The position numbers and the translations under genes were made by a program. 64,000 nucleotides of DNA from Brachybacterium huguangmaarense (lineage in GTDB: Bacteria; Actinomycetota; Actinomycetes; Actinomycetales; Dermabacteraceae), in NCBI RefSeq assembly GCF_025725725.1, contig NZ_CP107020.1, positions 1,860,001 through 1,924,000 on the forward strand. The letters are read 5' to 3'. The notes below the pieces were generated by a model, which ran no database searches, was not told the origin of the DNA, and saw only the letters and a program-made list of their open reading frames with translations. Positions 8,759 through 18,172 of this stretch are shown piece after piece (the first letter of the stretch is position 1; the number at the start of each line of letters is the position of its first letter).

Positions 8759-9181
8759 GTGACCGATCCCCGCGAGACCCCCGAGGACTTCGCCGCGCTG
8801 CTCGCCGTGGCCGTCGACTTCGCCGCGCGCGCCTACGCCCCCTATTCGGGGTATGCCGTCGGCGCGGCCGCGCTCGTCGACGACGGACGCACGGTCGGCG
8901 GATGCAACGTCGAGAACGCCGCGTACGGCGTGACCCTGTGCGCCGAGTGCGGTCTCGTCTCCGACCTCGTGGCCGGCGGCGGCGGCCGCCTCGTGCGGTT
9001 CGTGTGCGTCAACGGGCTCGGCGCGGTCATCATGCCGTGCGGCCGCTGCCGCCAGCTCCTGTCCGAGCACGCCGCCGCGGACCTCGTCCTGCTCACCCCC
9101 GAGGGGCCGCGCACGATCGACGAGGTCCTGCCGCAGGCCTTCGGCCCCCGCGACCTCGACGAGGTCGCCCCCGGGGACTGA
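8759..9181 (+). CDS. cdd: Cytidine deaminase
   Basis: Hydrolyses cytidine and deoxycytidine to uridine and deoxyuridine in pyrimidine salvage. The 140-residue protein is of the short homotetrameric type. Zinc ligands Cys61 (in LCAECG), Cys94 and Cys97 (in MPCGRCRQ) and the proton-shuttling Glu63 are all present, as is the substrate motif CNVENAAYG. The GTG at 8759 is preceded by GAAGGAGA, which favours it over an in-frame ATG 42 nt upstream. It sits between the nucleoside importer and thymidine phosphorylase, so imported cytidine can be used directly. Confidence 0.96.
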   Translation: MTDPRETPEDFAALLAVAVDFAARAYAPYSGYAVGAAALVDDGRTVGGCNVENAAYGVTLCAECGLVSDLVAGGGGRLVRFVCVNGLGAVIMPCGRCRQLLSEHAAADLVLLTPEGPRTIDEVLPQAFGPRDLDEVAPGD

Positions 9182-9223
9182 GCCGCCCCGGACCACCCTG
9201 CCCCGACGTCAAGGAGAACCCTC

Positions 9224-10537
<1,314 letters not shown>

Positions 10538-10549
10538 AGACCGCATCGT

Positions 10550-10608
10550 CTGAGGACCGCGCCCGCTGCCCGGGCCTGCCCGACCCGGGCGGCCTCGGGC
10601 GGTCTCAG
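10550..10608. terminator. Hairpin region between convergent deoA and the kinase-NUDIX gene
   Basis: An imperfect dyad pairs CTGAGGACCGC with GCGGTCTCAG around an inner 7-bp stem GCCCGGG/CCCGGGC (10568-10574 with 10584-10590, 9-nt loop). It fills the gap between the two convergent genes and overlaps the stop codon of the minus-strand gene. It could end transcription in both directions. There is no T-run. Confidence 0.42.
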
Positions 10609-11678
10609 GCCTGCGCGGCGCGCAGGGCGGGCAGGATGTGCTCGGTCATGAGCGGCGCCCAGCGGCGCCCGCGGGGCGGGGCGGCGACAGGGCACCACAC
10701 CGACTCGACGATCTCCGCCCGCACCTCGACGTCCCGGGGGAGGGCCTCGGCCGAGGCCAGGAACACGCTCGCCGCGACGCATGTGTCGGGCTCGTTGGCG
10801 GCCACCGCGTCGAACTCGCCGAGCAGCTCGAGGTCGCCCTCGTCGAGGGCCACGTCGAGCTCCTCGACGAGCTCGCGCACCGCGCACGCGCGGGCGCTCT
10901 CTCCCGGCTCGAGCTTGCCGCCCGGCTGCATGAAGGAGCCGGTGCCGCGCTTGCGGACGGCGAGCACCTCGAGCCCCTCGCTCCCGCTCCGCACGAAGCA
11001 CACGGCCGCGATCCGGAGCACGGCGCCGCCCGCGCCCGAGGCGCGCCGCACATGCCGCTCGGTCTCGGCGAGGCCGTGCAGCGCCTCGAGGCGCGCGAGG
11101 CCCTCGTGCAGGCCGACGGTCGTCATCCCGGCCCGGCGCCACGCCGCGATCGCGGGCGCCTGCTCGCGCGCGAGCGCCCAGCCGCGCCGCACGAGGGTGA
11201 GCGGCGGCTTGCGCGCCTCGCGCAGGTCCCGGGCCAGGCGCAGGGCGAACACGAGCGGCGCCGGACGGGACAGCACGAGGGCGTCGGCGAGCAGGCCCGC
11301 CGCGCGCAGCGGCGCGACCAGCTCGGCCGCGAAGATGCCCTCGGCCACGAGGAGGGAGGAGGCCGAGGCGTCGAGGGTGCGCACGCCCGTGCGGCGGTTC
11401 TCGGCGATCGTGTAGCGCGGGATCTCGGCGACGCCCTCGTGCGCGAGCACCGTGAGCGCCTCGAGCGCCGCGCCGGCGTCCCAGGACCCCGGATCGTCCC
11501 AGTCCACGATCCCGAAGCGGTGCGGGAGCGAGGGGTCGTCGCCGTCGCGGTAGAACTCGTCGAGCGGCACGAGCGGGAGCCCGCTGCGCCGCGTCATCAC
11601 GCCCTTCCCGCTCCCCGAGGGGCCCGCGATCAGCACGATGCGGCGAGGCGGGGCGGGCGACGGCGAGGGAGAGCTCAT
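10605..11678 (-). CDS. Uridine kinase-like P-loop domain fused to a NUDIX hydrolase domain
   Basis: A 357-residue two-domain protein. Residues about 12-200 resemble the small actinobacterial uridine-kinase-like P-loop proteins: a P-loop GPSGSGKG near residue 19, an LPLVPLDEFYRDGDD segment, and VDWDDPGSWD. Residues about 225-350 are a NUDIX hydrolase with a complete Nudix box (GGKLEPGES...RELVEELDV). The P-loop has Gly where Ser or Thr normally follows the lysine, so phosphotransfer may be impaired. ATG at 11678 is chosen because TAGACT lies 8 nt upstream (11687-11692), fitting a leaderless start; a 32-codon upstream extension is unlikely. It faces deoA and lies among nucleoside salvage genes. 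The substrate is unknown; nucleotide clean-up is a guess. Confidence 0.82.
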   Translation of the reverse strand: MSSPSPSPAPPRRIVLIAGPSGSGKGVMTRRSGLPLVPLDEFYRDGDDPSLPHRFGIVDWDDPGSWDAGAALEALTVLAHEGVAEIPRYTIAENRRTGVRTLDASASSLLVAEGIFAAELVAPLRAAGLLADALVLSRPAPLVFALRLARDLREARKPPLTLVRRGWALAREQAPAIAAWRRAGMTTVGLHEGLARLEALHGLAETERHVRRASGAGGAVLRIAAVCFVRSGSEGLEVLAVRKRGTGSFMQPGGKLEPGESARACAVRELVEELDVALDEGDLELLGEFDAVAANEPDTCVAASVFLASAEALPRDVEVRAEIVESVWCPVAAPPRGRRWAPLMTEHILPALRAAQA

Positions 11679-11884
11679 GGACGAGCAGTCTAGGAGCCCC
11701 GCCCCGGCCCGCGGCGCCTCCGCGGCGGCCGCGGGCTTCCGCGGGCCCCGGTCTCCATGTTGCAGGGTGTCCACGATGCGGGAGCCCGCATCACGCCTGG
11801 GTCACGGGGCCGCCCGCGGGCGGGCGGCGGCGACGTGCCCGGCTAGCGTGACGCCCACCTGCAGGCCGGACCACGGATGCGATC
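11679..11884. promoter_or_regulatory. Divergent promoter region, kinase-NUDIX gene and DAACS carrier gene
   Basis: On the minus strand TAGACT (plus-strand AGTCTA at 11687-11692) lies 8 nt before the ATG of the kinase-NUDIX gene and implies a leaderless mRNA. On the plus strand TAGCGT near 11843-11848 is a candidate -10 box about 37 nt before the carrier gene. No operator-like dyad was identified. Confidence 0.4.
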
Positions 11885-13181
11885 ATGGCCACGCTCAAGC
11901 ACCCCGCCACCCTCATCGGCATCGCCGCCGTCGCCGGGATCCTCGTCGGCCTGATCGCGGGGGAGTGGGCCGGCAACCTGCAGTGCGTCGGCGACCTGTT
12001 CATCCGGCTGATCCAGATGGCGATCGTGCCCCTCGTGATGGCCTCGGTGATCGTCGCGACCGGTTCCATGTCGGGCAGCGGCATGGGGCGCCTCGCGCTG
12101 CGCACGTTCGCCTGGATGATCGGCTTCTCGGTCGCCGCCGCGATCCCCGCCTACGCCCTGAGCGCCCTGCTCCACCCCGGGGCGGGCATCACCTTCAACG
12201 GAGGGGTCGATCCCGCGCTCGAGGAGTCCGCGACCGAGGCGACGGGCTGGCAGGACACGATCCTCGGCTTCGTCTCGACCAACGTCTTCGAGGCGATGTC
12301 CACGGCCACGATGGTGCCCATCATCGTCTTCTCGCTCCTGTTCGGACTCGCGCTCAACAGCTATCAGTCCCGCACCGGCAACACCCTCGTGCTCGAGTTC
12401 CTCGACCAGGTGCAGAACATCGTGCTCACGATGATCCGGCTGGTGATGGTGATCGCGCCGATCGGCGTCTTCTGCCTGCTCGCCTCGCTCACCGGTCGCA
12501 TCGGCTTCTCGGTCGTGACGTCGGCCCTCGCGTACCTCGGCACGACGGGCCTCGGCGTGGTCGTGCTCATGCTCGTCTTCGTCGCGGTCGTCTCGCTGCG
12601 GACCCGGCTGAACCCCCTGCGCCTGCCGTCCAAGCTCGCCGAGCAGACGGTGATCGCGGTGACCACCACGAGCTCGGCGGTGACCTTCCCGACGGTCCTG
12701 CGGAGCGCGATCGAGAAGGTCGGGGTCAGCCAGCGCGTCGCCAACTTCACCCTGTCGATCGGCCTGACCATGGGCTCCTACGGCGCGGTCCTCAACTACA
12801 TGATCGTCGTGATGTTCCTCGCGCAGACCGGCGGGATCGAGCTCGGCGTCGGCCAGATCGCGATGGGCATGCTACTGGCGATCCTGCTGAACATGGGCAC
12901 GATCACCGTGCCGGGCGGGTTCCCCGGTGGTCGCGATGTTCCTCGCCACCTCGCTCTTGCTGCCGATCGAGGCCGTCGGCCTGCTGATCGCGGTGGACTG
13001 GTTCACCGGCATCTTCCGCACCTTCCTCAACGTCAACGGCGACACGATGGTCGCGATGCTCGTCGCCGACGCCACCGACGAGCTCGACCGCCAGGTCTAC
13101 GACTCCGGCAAGACCGTCGCCGCCGATATGGACCTCTCGGGCCACGCGGCGCTCTTCGCCAAGGCCGACGCGGCGGACTGA
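11885..13181 (+). pseudogene. Dicarboxylate/amino acid:cation symporter (DAACS family), frameshifted near the C-terminus
   Basis: Secondary carrier related to glutamate or C4-dicarboxylate/Na+(H+) symporters. Frame 1 encodes about 345 residues with eight hydrophobic regions, including the re-entrant-loop motif TTTSSAVTFPT, and ends in NMGTITVPGGFP. The family continuation (VVAMFLATS...LNVNGDT) is in the next frame from 12927 to 13181. A run of four C at 12922-12925 is one base too long: with three C the frames join as GGFPVVAMF and give an intact protein of about 431 residues. Without correction, frame 1 runs into deoC as an unrelated tail. The lost part includes the last transport helix, so the unrepaired product should not function. 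The NMDGT motif of classical members is absent (LNYMIV instead), so the subfamily is divergent. Confidence 0.8.
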
Positions 13182-13251
13182 CCGAGGATCGAGGGGTTGA
13201 CGGGGAGGCGGGACCTCCGAGCGGGGACGGTGGAGCCGCGCGCGAACGTGC

Positions 13252-13257
13252 CACAAT
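13252..13257 (+). promoter_or_regulatory. -10 element of deoC (leaderless)
   Basis: CACAAT lies 6 nt before the deoC ATG, so the first transcribed base would be at or next to the start codon. No Shine-Dalgarno sequence is available for deoC, which supports a leaderless mRNA. No clear -35 element is visible. Confidence 0.45.
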
Positions 13258-13263
13258 CGGGCC

Positions 13264-13911
13264 ATGACTCACATCGACAACGCTGACCTGGCCCGGATGG
13301 TCGACCACACCCTGCTCAAGCCCGAGGCGACCCGGCAGGACGTCGAGGCGCTCGCCCGCGAGGCCGAGCAGCTCGGGACCTACTCGATCTGCGTGTCGCC
13401 CTCGATGCTGCCGGTCTCGACGAGCGTCGCCGTCGCGACCGTGTGCGGCTTCCCCTCCGGACAGCACGCGAGCGCGATCAAAGCGGCCGAGGCGGCCGAC
13501 TCCGTGGCCAAGGGCGCCGCGGAGGTCGACATGGTCATCAACATCGGGCTGGCCCGGGCCGGGGACGTCGACGGCGTCGAGGCCGACATCCGCGCGGTCC
13601 GCGACGCGGCGCCGGCGCCCACCGTGCTCAAGGTGATCATCGAGTCCGCCGCCCTCGACGACGAGCAGATCGTCGCCGTGTGCGAGGCCGCCGAGCGCGC
13701 CGGCGCGGACTTCGTGAAGACCTCCACGGGCTTCCACCCCGCCGGCGGGGCGACCGAGCACGCCGTCGCGCTCATGCGGCGCACGGTCGGCGACCGGCTG
13801 GGCGTCAAGGCGTCCGGCGGGATCCGCACCCGGGAGGCCGCCGAGGCGATGGTGGCCGCAGGCGCCTCCCGCCTGGGCCTGTCCGGCACCCGGGCCGTGC
13901 TCGAGGGCTGA
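13264..13911 (+). CDS. deoC: Deoxyribose-phosphate aldolase
   Basis: Cleaves 2-deoxyribose 5-phosphate to acetaldehyde and glyceraldehyde 3-phosphate, the last step of deoxynucleoside catabolism. The 215-residue class I aldolase shows the Schiff-base lysine Lys152 in FVKTSTGF, the activating Lys182 in GVKASGGIR and the catalytic Asp89 in EVDMVINIG. The start codon is immediately preceded by a promoter-like CACAAT and no ribosome-binding site. It converges with the phosphohexomutase-type gene across a perfect terminator dyad. Together with deoA, punA and cdd it completes a route from nucleosides to central metabolism. Confidence 0.96.
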   Translation: MTHIDNADLARMVDHTLLKPEATRQDVEALAREAEQLGTYSICVSPSMLPVSTSVAVATVCGFPSGQHASAIKAAEAADSVAKGAAEVDMVINIGLARAGDVDGVEADIRAVRDAAPAPTVLKVIIESAALDDEQIVAVCEAAERAGADFVKTSTGFHPAGGATEHAVALMRRTVGDRLGVKASGGIRTREAAEAMVAAGASRLGLSGTRAVLEG

Positions 13912-13926
13912 GCGAGGACCGGAGGA

Positions 13927-13964
13927 GACGACGGGCGCGGGGCCTCGGCCCCGCGCCCGTCGTC
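13927..13964. terminator. Bidirectional terminator between deoC and the phosphomutase gene
   Basis: A perfect 18-bp inverted repeat (13927-13944 with 13947-13964) separated by 2 nt, almost pure G+C, is followed on the plus strand by TTCTC. It lies in the 64-bp gap between two convergent genes and could stop transcription from both sides. Confidence 0.8.
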
Positions 13965-13975
13965 TTCTCGCATGC

Positions 13976-15718
13976 TCAGGACACGCCGAGGGCCTCCCGC
14001 ACGTCCTCGACGATCGCGGCGAGATGGCGGGCCGCCGCCGCGCGGGCCGCGCCGAGCGCCGCGTCGTCCGCATCGGGCTCCACGGCCTCGATCACCTCGA
14101 GGTAGCACTTGAGCTTGGGCTCGGTCCCGGAGGGCCGCACGATGACCCGTGCGTCGTCGGCCGTCGCGAGCAGCATGCCGTCGGTCGGCGGCAGCCCGGT
14201 GGTCTCGACCGACCCCTCGGCGAGGTCGCGCACCTCGCCGACCTCGGAGCCCCCGAGCGCGGTCGGCGGGCGACGGCGCAGGCGCGTCATCATCTCGCCG
14301 AGGAGCGCGAGGTCCTCGACCCGCACGGACAGCTGCTCGGTCGCGTAGAGACCGCCCTGGCGCGCCAGGGCGTCGAGCATGCCGATCAGGGTGCGGCCCT
14401 CGGCCTTGGCCATCGCCGCCATCTCGGCGACCACGAGGGCGGTCGACAGGCCGTCCTTGTCGCGCACCACGTCGGGCAGGACGCAGTAGCCGATCGCCTC
14501 CTCGTAGCCGAATACGATGCCGGGGGTGCGGGCGATCCACTTGAAGCCCGTGAGCGTGGTCGCCGCCTCGCGTCCCGCGGCCTCGGCGATGCGGGACAGC
14601 CACCGCGAGGAGACGACGGAGTTGGCGAACACCCCGCGGTAGTCGTGCGCGGCGATCAGGTGCGCTCCCAGCAGCACCCCCAGCTCGTCGCCGCGCAGCA
14701 TGCGCCAGTCGCCCAGATGCGGGTCGAAGGCGGCGGCCGCGCAACGGTCGGCGTCGGGGTCGTTGGCGATCACGACGTCGGCCTCGACGGTGCGCGCGAG
14801 CTCGAGGGCCAGGTCGATCGCGCCCGGCTCCTCGGGGTTGGGGAAGGAGACGGTGGGGAAGTCGGGGTCCGGGTCGGCCTGCTTGGCCACGGGGTGGACC
14901 TCGGTGAAGCCGACGCGCGAGAAGGCGGCCATCGCCGTCTCGTGGCCGACGCCGTGCATCGAGGTGTGCACGATCCTCACGTCCCGCGGCGCGTCGGGCA
15001 GCGGGAGGGCGCAGATGGCGTCGAGGTAGGCCTCGCGGACGTCCTCGCCGAGCTCGCCCCAGCCGGAGGCCGCGCGCGGGATGTCCCGCACCGCGCCGAC
15101 CGCGGCGATCCTGGCCGCGATCTCGGCGTCGGCGGGCGGCACGATCTGCACGCCGCGGCCGTCCACCTCGCTCGCGCGGCCGCCCAAGTAGACCTTGTAC
15201 CCGTTGTCGGCGGGCGGGTTGTGGCTCGCCGTGACGACGACGCCCGCGTCGGCCTCGAGGTGCCGGGTCGCGAAGGCGACGAGAGGCGTCGGGCACTGCC
15301 GGTCAGACAGGCGCACGCGCAGCCCCGCCGCCGTCATGATGGCCGCGCTCGCCTCGGCGAAGGCGCGGGAGTTGTGCCGGGCGTCGTGACCGATGACGAC
15401 GAGCGGCGCCTCGTCGGTGCCGGCCCCGCCGAGGCGCCCGATCAGGTGGTCGGCGAGGCCGCGCGCGGCCCGCGACACCACCGCGAGGTTCATCCGGAAG
15501 GGGCCGGGGCCCATCGCGCCGCGCAGTCCCGCGGTGCCGAACTGGAGGGGGCCCGAGAAGGCGTCGGCGAGCTCGTCGAGGGCGCCCTCCTCCCCGCTGC
15601 GGGCGGCCTCGAGCAGGGAGCCGAGCTCGGCGGCGGTGCGGGGGTCGGGATCGTCGGCCTGCCAGGCGAGCGCGCGCTCGGCGAGCTCGGCGGGCACGGC
15701 CCCGGGCGCGGCGCTCAT
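13976..15718 (-). CDS. Phospho-sugar mutase (phosphomannomutase/phosphoglucomutase family, PmmB-like; possible phosphopentomutase)
   Basis: Alpha-D-phosphohexomutase superfamily enzyme of 580 residues. The catalytic phosphoserine loop VVTASHNP lies at about residues 150-157, the metal loop DPDADR at about 310, the sugar-specificity loop GYEEAIGY at about 400 and the phosphate-binding loop RPSGTEPK near 530. Its size and its coupling to purine nucleoside phosphorylase (4-bp ATGA overlap) match the gene called pmmB in mycobacteria. In that context the substrate may be ribose or deoxyribose 1-phosphate rather than mannose phosphate, since similar enzymes serve as phosphopentomutases. Mannose 1-phosphate supply for ManC is the other possibility. 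The sequence does not decide between them. Confidence 0.9.
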   Translation of the reverse strand: MSAAPGAVPAELAERALAWQADDPDPRTAAELGSLLEAARSGEEGALDELADAFSGPLQFGTAGLRGAMGPGPFRMNLAVVSRAARGLADHLIGRLGGAGTDEAPLVVIGHDARHNSRAFAEASAAIMTAAGLRVRLSDRQCPTPLVAFATRHLEADAGVVVTASHNPPADNGYKVYLGGRASEVDGRGVQIVPPADAEIAARIAAVGAVRDIPRAASGWGELGEDVREAYLDAICALPLPDAPRDVRIVHTSMHGVGHETAMAAFSRVGFTEVHPVAKQADPDPDFPTVSFPNPEEPGAIDLALELARTVEADVVIANDPDADRCAAAAFDPHLGDWRMLRGDELGVLLGAHLIAAHDYRGVFANSVVSSRWLSRIAEAAGREAATTLTGFKWIARTPGIVFGYEEAIGYCVLPDVVRDKDGLSTALVVAEMAAMAKAEGRTLIGMLDALARQGGLYATEQLSVRVEDLALLGEMMTRLRRRPPTALGGSEVGEVRDLAEGSVETTGLPPTDGMLLATADDARVIVRPSGTEPKLKCYLEVIEAVEPDADDAALGAARAAAARHLAAIVEDVREALGVS

Positions 15719-16560
15719 GCCGCGCTCCCCTCTGCGACCGGGATGCGGCGCACGATGTCGGCGAGCAGGCCCGCGATGCGCGGTGCAGCCGCCTGCCCCG
15801 CCTCGAGCACCTCCGCGTGGCTCAGGGGGCTCGCGCTGATGCCGGCGGCGAGGTTCGTGACGAGGGAGATGCCGAGCACGTCGAGGCCCGCGGCGCGTGC
15901 TGCGATCGCCTCGAGCGCGGTGGACATGCCCACGAGGGTCGCGCCCATCGTGCGGGCCATGCGCACCTCGGCGGGCGTCTCGTAGGTCGGCCCGTGGAAC
16001 TGCATGTACACGCCCTCGTCGAGCGTGGGGTCGACCTGACGGGCGATCTCCCGCAGGCGCGGCGTGTACACGTCCGTGAGGTCGACGAAGGTCGCCCCCA
16101 CGAGCGGGGTGGCGCCCGTGAAGTTGATCTGGTCGCTGATCAGGACGGGTGTGCCGGGGGCCCACGACTCGTCGATGCCGCCGCAGCCGTTGGTGACCAC
16201 GAGCGTGCCGCAGCCCGTGGCGGCCGCCGTGCGCACCCCGTGCACGACGGGGTCGACGCCCGCTCCCTCGTACAGGTGGGTGCGCGCGCCGAGCACGAGC
16301 ACGTGCGCGCCGGTGTCCGCGACGCGGATCGAGCGGAGGCGCCCCACATGGCCCTCGACGGCCGGCGGCCGGAAGCCCGGGACGTCGGTCGCCGGCGCCT
16401 CCCACACGGTCTCACCGAGCAGGTCGGCCGCTCCCGACCAGCCCGAGCCGAGCACGAGGGCGATGTCATGGGGGGCGACGCCGCTGGCCTGCGCGATCGC
16501 GGCCGCGGCCTCCGCGGCGAGCTGAGCGGGATCGGTCGGGGGAGGGGGAGCTGCGTTCAT
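15715..16560 (-). CDS. punA: Purine-nucleoside phosphorylase
   Basis: Phosphorolysis of inosine, guanosine and their deoxy forms to base and pentose 1-phosphate. The 281-residue protein is of the trimeric type: LGSGWSG phosphate loop (about 37-43), VTNGCGGI (about 117), GPTYETPAE (about 189-197), MSTALEAIAAR and TNLAAGI. The ATG has no ribosome-binding site but a TAGGTT box lies 6 nt upstream (16567-16572), so the transcript is probably leaderless. The stop codon overlaps the start of the phosphomutase gene, and the two form a pentose-phosphate-releasing operon. Confidence 0.95.
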   Translation of the reverse strand: MNAAPPPPTDPAQLAAEAAAAIAQASGVAPHDIALVLGSGWSGAADLLGETVWEAPATDVPGFRPPAVEGHVGRLRSIRVADTGAHVLVLGARTHLYEGAGVDPVVHGVRTAAATGCGTLVVTNGCGGIDESWAPGTPVLISDQINFTGATPLVGATFVDLTDVYTPRLREIARQVDPTLDEGVYMQFHGPTYETPAEVRMARTMGATLVGMSTALEAIAARAAGLDVLGISLVTNLAAGISASPLSHAEVLEAGQAAAPRIAGLLADIVRRIPVAEGSAA

Positions 16561-16566
16561 GGCACG

Positions 16567-16572
16567 AACCTA
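16567..16572 (-). promoter_or_regulatory. -10 element of punA (leaderless)
   Basis: On the minus strand TAGGTT is followed by 6 nt and then the punA ATG. The spacing places the transcription start at the start codon. It is one of eight similar arrangements in the window. Confidence 0.45.
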
Positions 16573-16647
16573 ACCCAGGTCGTGCCCCGTCGGCGCCGGG
16601 GGCGCCGAACCCGCCCGTCGGGCGGCACGATCGGGGAGAATCCTCAC

Positions 16648-18117
16648 GTGACCGATCCGAGCTTCTCCCTGCCCGCCGATCCCTCGCGCCGCCGCGGCAG
16701 CCCCGCCGCGCCCGCCGTCGTCATCGTGGGCGGCGGCCCCGGCGGCTACGAGTCCGCCCTCGTGGCGGCCCGTCACGGCGCCGACGTCCACCTCGTCGAC
16801 GCCGACGGCATCGGCGGCGCGGCGGTGCTCACCGACGTGGTGCCCTCCAAGACCCTCATCGCGACCGCCGAGGTGCTCGACCAGGTCCGCGGCTCGGGCG
16901 ATCTCGGTCTGCGCACGACCCGCGGCGACGACCCCGACACGGACCCCTCGCTGCGTGCGGACCTCGGCGCCGTCAACGCCCGGGTGCGGGCGCTCGCCGC
17001 CGCCCAGAGCGCCGACATCGCCCGCTCCCTCGCCGAGGCGGGCGTCACGGTCCACCGCGGGCACGGGCGCCTCACCGCCCCGGACCGGGTCGAGGTGCAC
17101 GGGGTGGAGGTGCAGGGCGCGGACGGCCCCCGGTCCCTGCGGGCCGACGTGGTCCTGCTGGCCACGGGCGCCCGGCCGCGCGAGCTGCCGAGCGCGCCCG
17201 TCGACGGCGAGCGCGTCCTGACCTGGACCCAGCTGTACTCGCTGGATGCCCTGCCCGAGCATCTCGTGGTGGTCGGCTCCGGTGTCACGGGAGCCGAGTT
17301 CGCGAGCGCCTACCGCGCGCTCGGTTGCCGTGTGACCCTCGTGTCCTCGCGCGACCGGGTGCTGCCGGGCACCGACCGGGAGGCCGCCGACGTGCTCGAG
17401 CGCGCCTTCGCACGGCGCGGGGTCGTCGTGCGCTCCCGCAGCCGGGCCGACCGCGTGGTCCGCGACGGCGACACGGTGCGGGTGGTCCTCACGAGCGGGG
17501 AGGAGATCCTCGCGAGCCACGTGCTCATGGCCGTCGGCGCGGTGCCCGCGACCGAGGGGCTCGGCCTCGACGAGGCGGGGGTGCGCCGCACCGCCTCGGG
17601 CCACGTGGAGGTGGACCGGGTCTCGCGCACGAACGTCGGCGGGATCTACGCGGCGGGCGACTGCACGGGGGTGCTCCCGCTCGCCTCGGTCGCGGCGATG
17701 CAGGGCCGCATCGCGATGCACCACGCCCTCGGCGACGCCGTCGCCCCGCTGCTCACGCGCCAGGTGGCCCAGGCCGTGTTCACGGCCCCGGAGATCGCGA
17801 GCGTGGGCGTGAGCGAGGCCGAGGTCGAGGCCGGCGAGGTCGCGGGCGAGACCCGTCTGCTGGCGCTCGCCACGAACCCGCGCGCCAAGATGCAGGGCAT
17901 CGAGGAGGGGTTCGTGCGCATCGTCGTCGCCCCGGGGGCGGGGACCGTGCTCGGCGGGGTCGTGGTGTCCCCGCGGGCCAGCGAGCTCATCCATCCGCTC
18001 GCGCTCGCCGTCACCCACCGCCTCACGGCCGACGAGCTCGCCGCCGCGTTCACGGTCTACCCCTCGGTCTCCGGCTCCCTCGCCGAGGTCGCGCGGCGCG
18101 TGCCCCAGCACACGTGA
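16648..18117 (+). CDS. lpdA: NAD(P)H-quinone dehydrogenase, flavoprotein reductase of the LpdA type
   Basis: Member of the pyridine nucleotide-disulfide reductase family, 489 residues. It has the FAD-binding GGGPGGYESAL (about residue 29), the NAD(P)-binding VVGSGVTGAEFAS (about 209), YAAGDCTG (about 332) and a C-terminal dimerisation domain. The redox-active CxxxxC of lipoamide dehydrogenases is missing: the position reads GGAAVLTDVVPSK. That matches mycobacterial LpdA (Rv3303c), known as a quinone reductase without lipoamide activity. The GTG at 16648 follows GGGGAGAA. It is divergent from punA and convergent with the carboxylase alpha gene. Confidence 0.88.
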   Translation: MTDPSFSLPADPSRRRGSPAAPAVVIVGGGPGGYESALVAARHGADVHLVDADGIGGAAVLTDVVPSKTLIATAEVLDQVRGSGDLGLRTTRGDDPDTDPSLRADLGAVNARVRALAAAQSADIARSLAEAGVTVHRGHGRLTAPDRVEVHGVEVQGADGPRSLRADVVLLATGARPRELPSAPVDGERVLTWTQLYSLDALPEHLVVVGSGVTGAEFASAYRALGCRVTLVSSRDRVLPGTDREAADVLERAFARRGVVVRSRSRADRVVRDGDTVRVVLTSGEEILASHVLMAVGAVPATEGLGLDEAGVRRTASGHVEVDRVSRTNVGGIYAAGDCTGVLPLASVAAMQGRIAMHHALGDAVAPLLTRQVAQAVFTAPEIASVGVSEAEVEAGEVAGETRLLALATNPRAKMQGIEEGFVRIVVAPGAGTVLGGVVVSPRASELIHPLALAVTHRLTADELAAAFTVYPSVSGSLAEVARRVPQHT

Positions 18118-18152
18118 GCCCTCGTCCCCGGTATCCGGGGGCGAGGGCTCAC
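18114..18152. terminator. Bidirectional terminator between lpdA and the carboxylase alpha gene
   Basis: An 18-bp stem with a single G-U pair (18114-18131 with 18135-18152) and a TAT loop overlaps the lpdA stop codon. It lies in the 55-bp gap between convergent genes. No T-run follows, as is common in high-GC actinobacteria. Confidence 0.78.
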
Positions 18153-18172
18153 ACGAGGTCGCGCGGGGGCGG

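Noticed and set aside
12901-12940. Programmed ribosomal frameshift in the DAACS carrier gene
   Set aside because: There is no slippery heptamer, stimulatory hairpin or known precedent in this family. A simple extra C explains the break.
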